Of a stretch of DNA of 64,000 bases, positions 63,656 through 64,000 are shown in pieces. The first letter of the stretch is position 1. Each line of letters starts with the position of its first letter. Location: positions 7,936,001-8,000,000 of the forward strand of contig JAKZAN010000007.1 of assembly GCA_023053545.1 (NCBI GenBank), given 5' to 3'. The notes below the pieces were generated by a model. The model was not told the DNA's origin, did no database searches, and saw nothing but the letters and a program-made list of their open reading frames with translations. Both the position numbers and the translations under genes were made by a program. The DNA comes from Lepidurus packardi. Taxonomy: Eukaryota > Arthropoda > Branchiopoda > Notostraca > Triopsidae.

Positions 63656-63888
63656 CGAGTTTTACCTTGCCATCCACTTACGTGCCTTTGATATGCAGGA
63701 ATCCCTCTCTTAAAACAGCGGTATCTGATAATCTGGGCACAGAACTGGGTATTGCGCCATCTTTAACATCTTTTCCTGCATCTTGATTCGCATTAGTAGA
63801 CGTAGATCGAGCTAAAGGAGATGGAGTTGCTGTTCCAGCAGCTTTGGGGGTGCCATGAGGCAGGACCTTATCTCCAAACAACTCTCCG
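63656..63888 (-). pseudogene. Captured, broken copy of the RhoGAP exon that begins the PH domain
   Basis: On the minus strand it reads [20 protein letters not shown] ... [20 protein letters not shown], matching exon 38797-39047 of the RhoGAP gene except for scattered replacements. Homology starts in mid-exon (38825 equivalent), so the splice acceptor is missing. After HIKGT, a C-to-T change turns Gln into a TAA stop (63678-63680) and simultaneously creates a GTAAGT donor-like word. The original donor (AAG|GTAAAAC) is also kept. No neighbouring exons accompany it. Confidence 0.85.
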
Positions 63889-63895
63889 AGTACAA

Positions 63896-63942
63896 GTGAC
63901 TACTGATTCTATTAAATTCCGCTTAATAGAATCAGTATTCAC
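63896..63942. repeat. Near-perfect palindrome (20-bp arms, 7-base loop)
   Basis: Arm 63896-63915 (GTGACTACTGATTCTATTAA) pairs with 63923-63942, the reverse complement with one mismatch. It is built from the same TTAATAGAATCAGTATTCAC word found near the end of the Tigger-like remnants, so it looks like two opposed transposon ends. Confidence 0.85.
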
Positions 63943-64000
63943 TTGATAAACGTGTTCAAATAAGCTACATCTACTGTATATAAAAGGTTAATCGCTGGGC

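Larger units (their letters stand above)
62947..63976. mobile_element. TA-flanked TIR element carrying a host exon (Pack-type, pogo/Tigger-like)
   Basis: Bounded by related inverted ends: left GAGTAAATGCTGTTGTTGTG, right (reverse complement) CAGTAGATGTAGCTTATTTG, each next to TA (62945-62946 and 63977-63978). Its contents fall into three parts. From 62947 to about 63556 is an inverted copy of the Tigger-like remnant found in the RhoGAP PH intron (39160-40423). About 63557-63888 is an inverted copy of RhoGAP intron and exon sequence 38825-39159. 63889-63976 is a second transposon end including a near-perfect hairpin. The two long copies look roughly 90% identical by eye. A frame at 63371-63562 repeats the HTH-like fragment ([20 protein letters not shown]). 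Confidence 0.75.

Overview
This is a eukaryotic window, almost certainly from an arthropod and most likely a non-insect pancrustacean with compact genes. Evidence: protein-coding exons split by many GT-AG introns of about 50-80 bases, an exuperantia homologue (an arthropod family), an orthopedia homeobox gene, a Loquacious-type dsRNA-binding protein with three dsRBDs, and a NACHT-LRR receptor gene, a class absent from most insects. The species cannot be named from sequence alone.

Layout. 1-1656: 3' end of a WD-repeat gene (NWD-like, + strand). 2577-5083: orthopedia (otp) homeobox gene on the minus strand, its first exon not found. About 5.2-10.5 kb: no recognisable gene. 10.6-24.4 kb: a dense housekeeping/RNA cluster made of exu (+), CIAO2A (-), NOL6 (+, sharing a 223-base bidirectional promoter region with CIAO2A), MED6 (+), GMP reductase (-) and loquacious (+). 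24.4-29.8 kb: no recognisable gene. 29.87-46.03 kb: a long ARHGAP21/23-type RhoGAP gene (PDZ, PH, RhoGAP; +), whose introns hold several DNA-transposon remnants. 46.0-48.6 kb: intergenic, with two abutting TIR elements. 48.67-52.6 kb: a NACHT-LRR receptor gene (+) with two in-frame stops that may be hidden by tiny introns. 52.78-54.32 kb: the proteasome ATPase Rpt6/PSMC5 (-), tail to tail with it. 54.3-62.9 kb: no recognisable gene. 62.95-63.98 kb: a TA-flanked TIR element carrying a decayed inverted copy of a RhoGAP exon and its downstream intron.

Most notable: (i) the last kilobase looks like a pogo/Tigger-type element that captured a host exon (a Pack-type transduplication). Its copy of the intron also preserves the pre-insertion state of a 390-bp MITE now in the real RhoGAP intron. 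(ii) The NACHT-LRR gene has a TAG and a TGA in frame upstream of its P-loop. Both could be spliced out as 57- and 45-base introns of length 3n, and loquacious has a comparable stopless 63-base intron inside dsRBD2.

The genes are a mix of ribosome biogenesis (NOL6), transcription (MED6, Otp), Fe-S assembly (CIAO2A), purine salvage (GMPR), small-RNA and mRNA-localisation factors (Loqs, Exu), Rho signalling, proteolysis (Rpt6) and probable innate immunity. They do not form one pathway. All exon boundaries were read by eye from splice consensus and family similarity.
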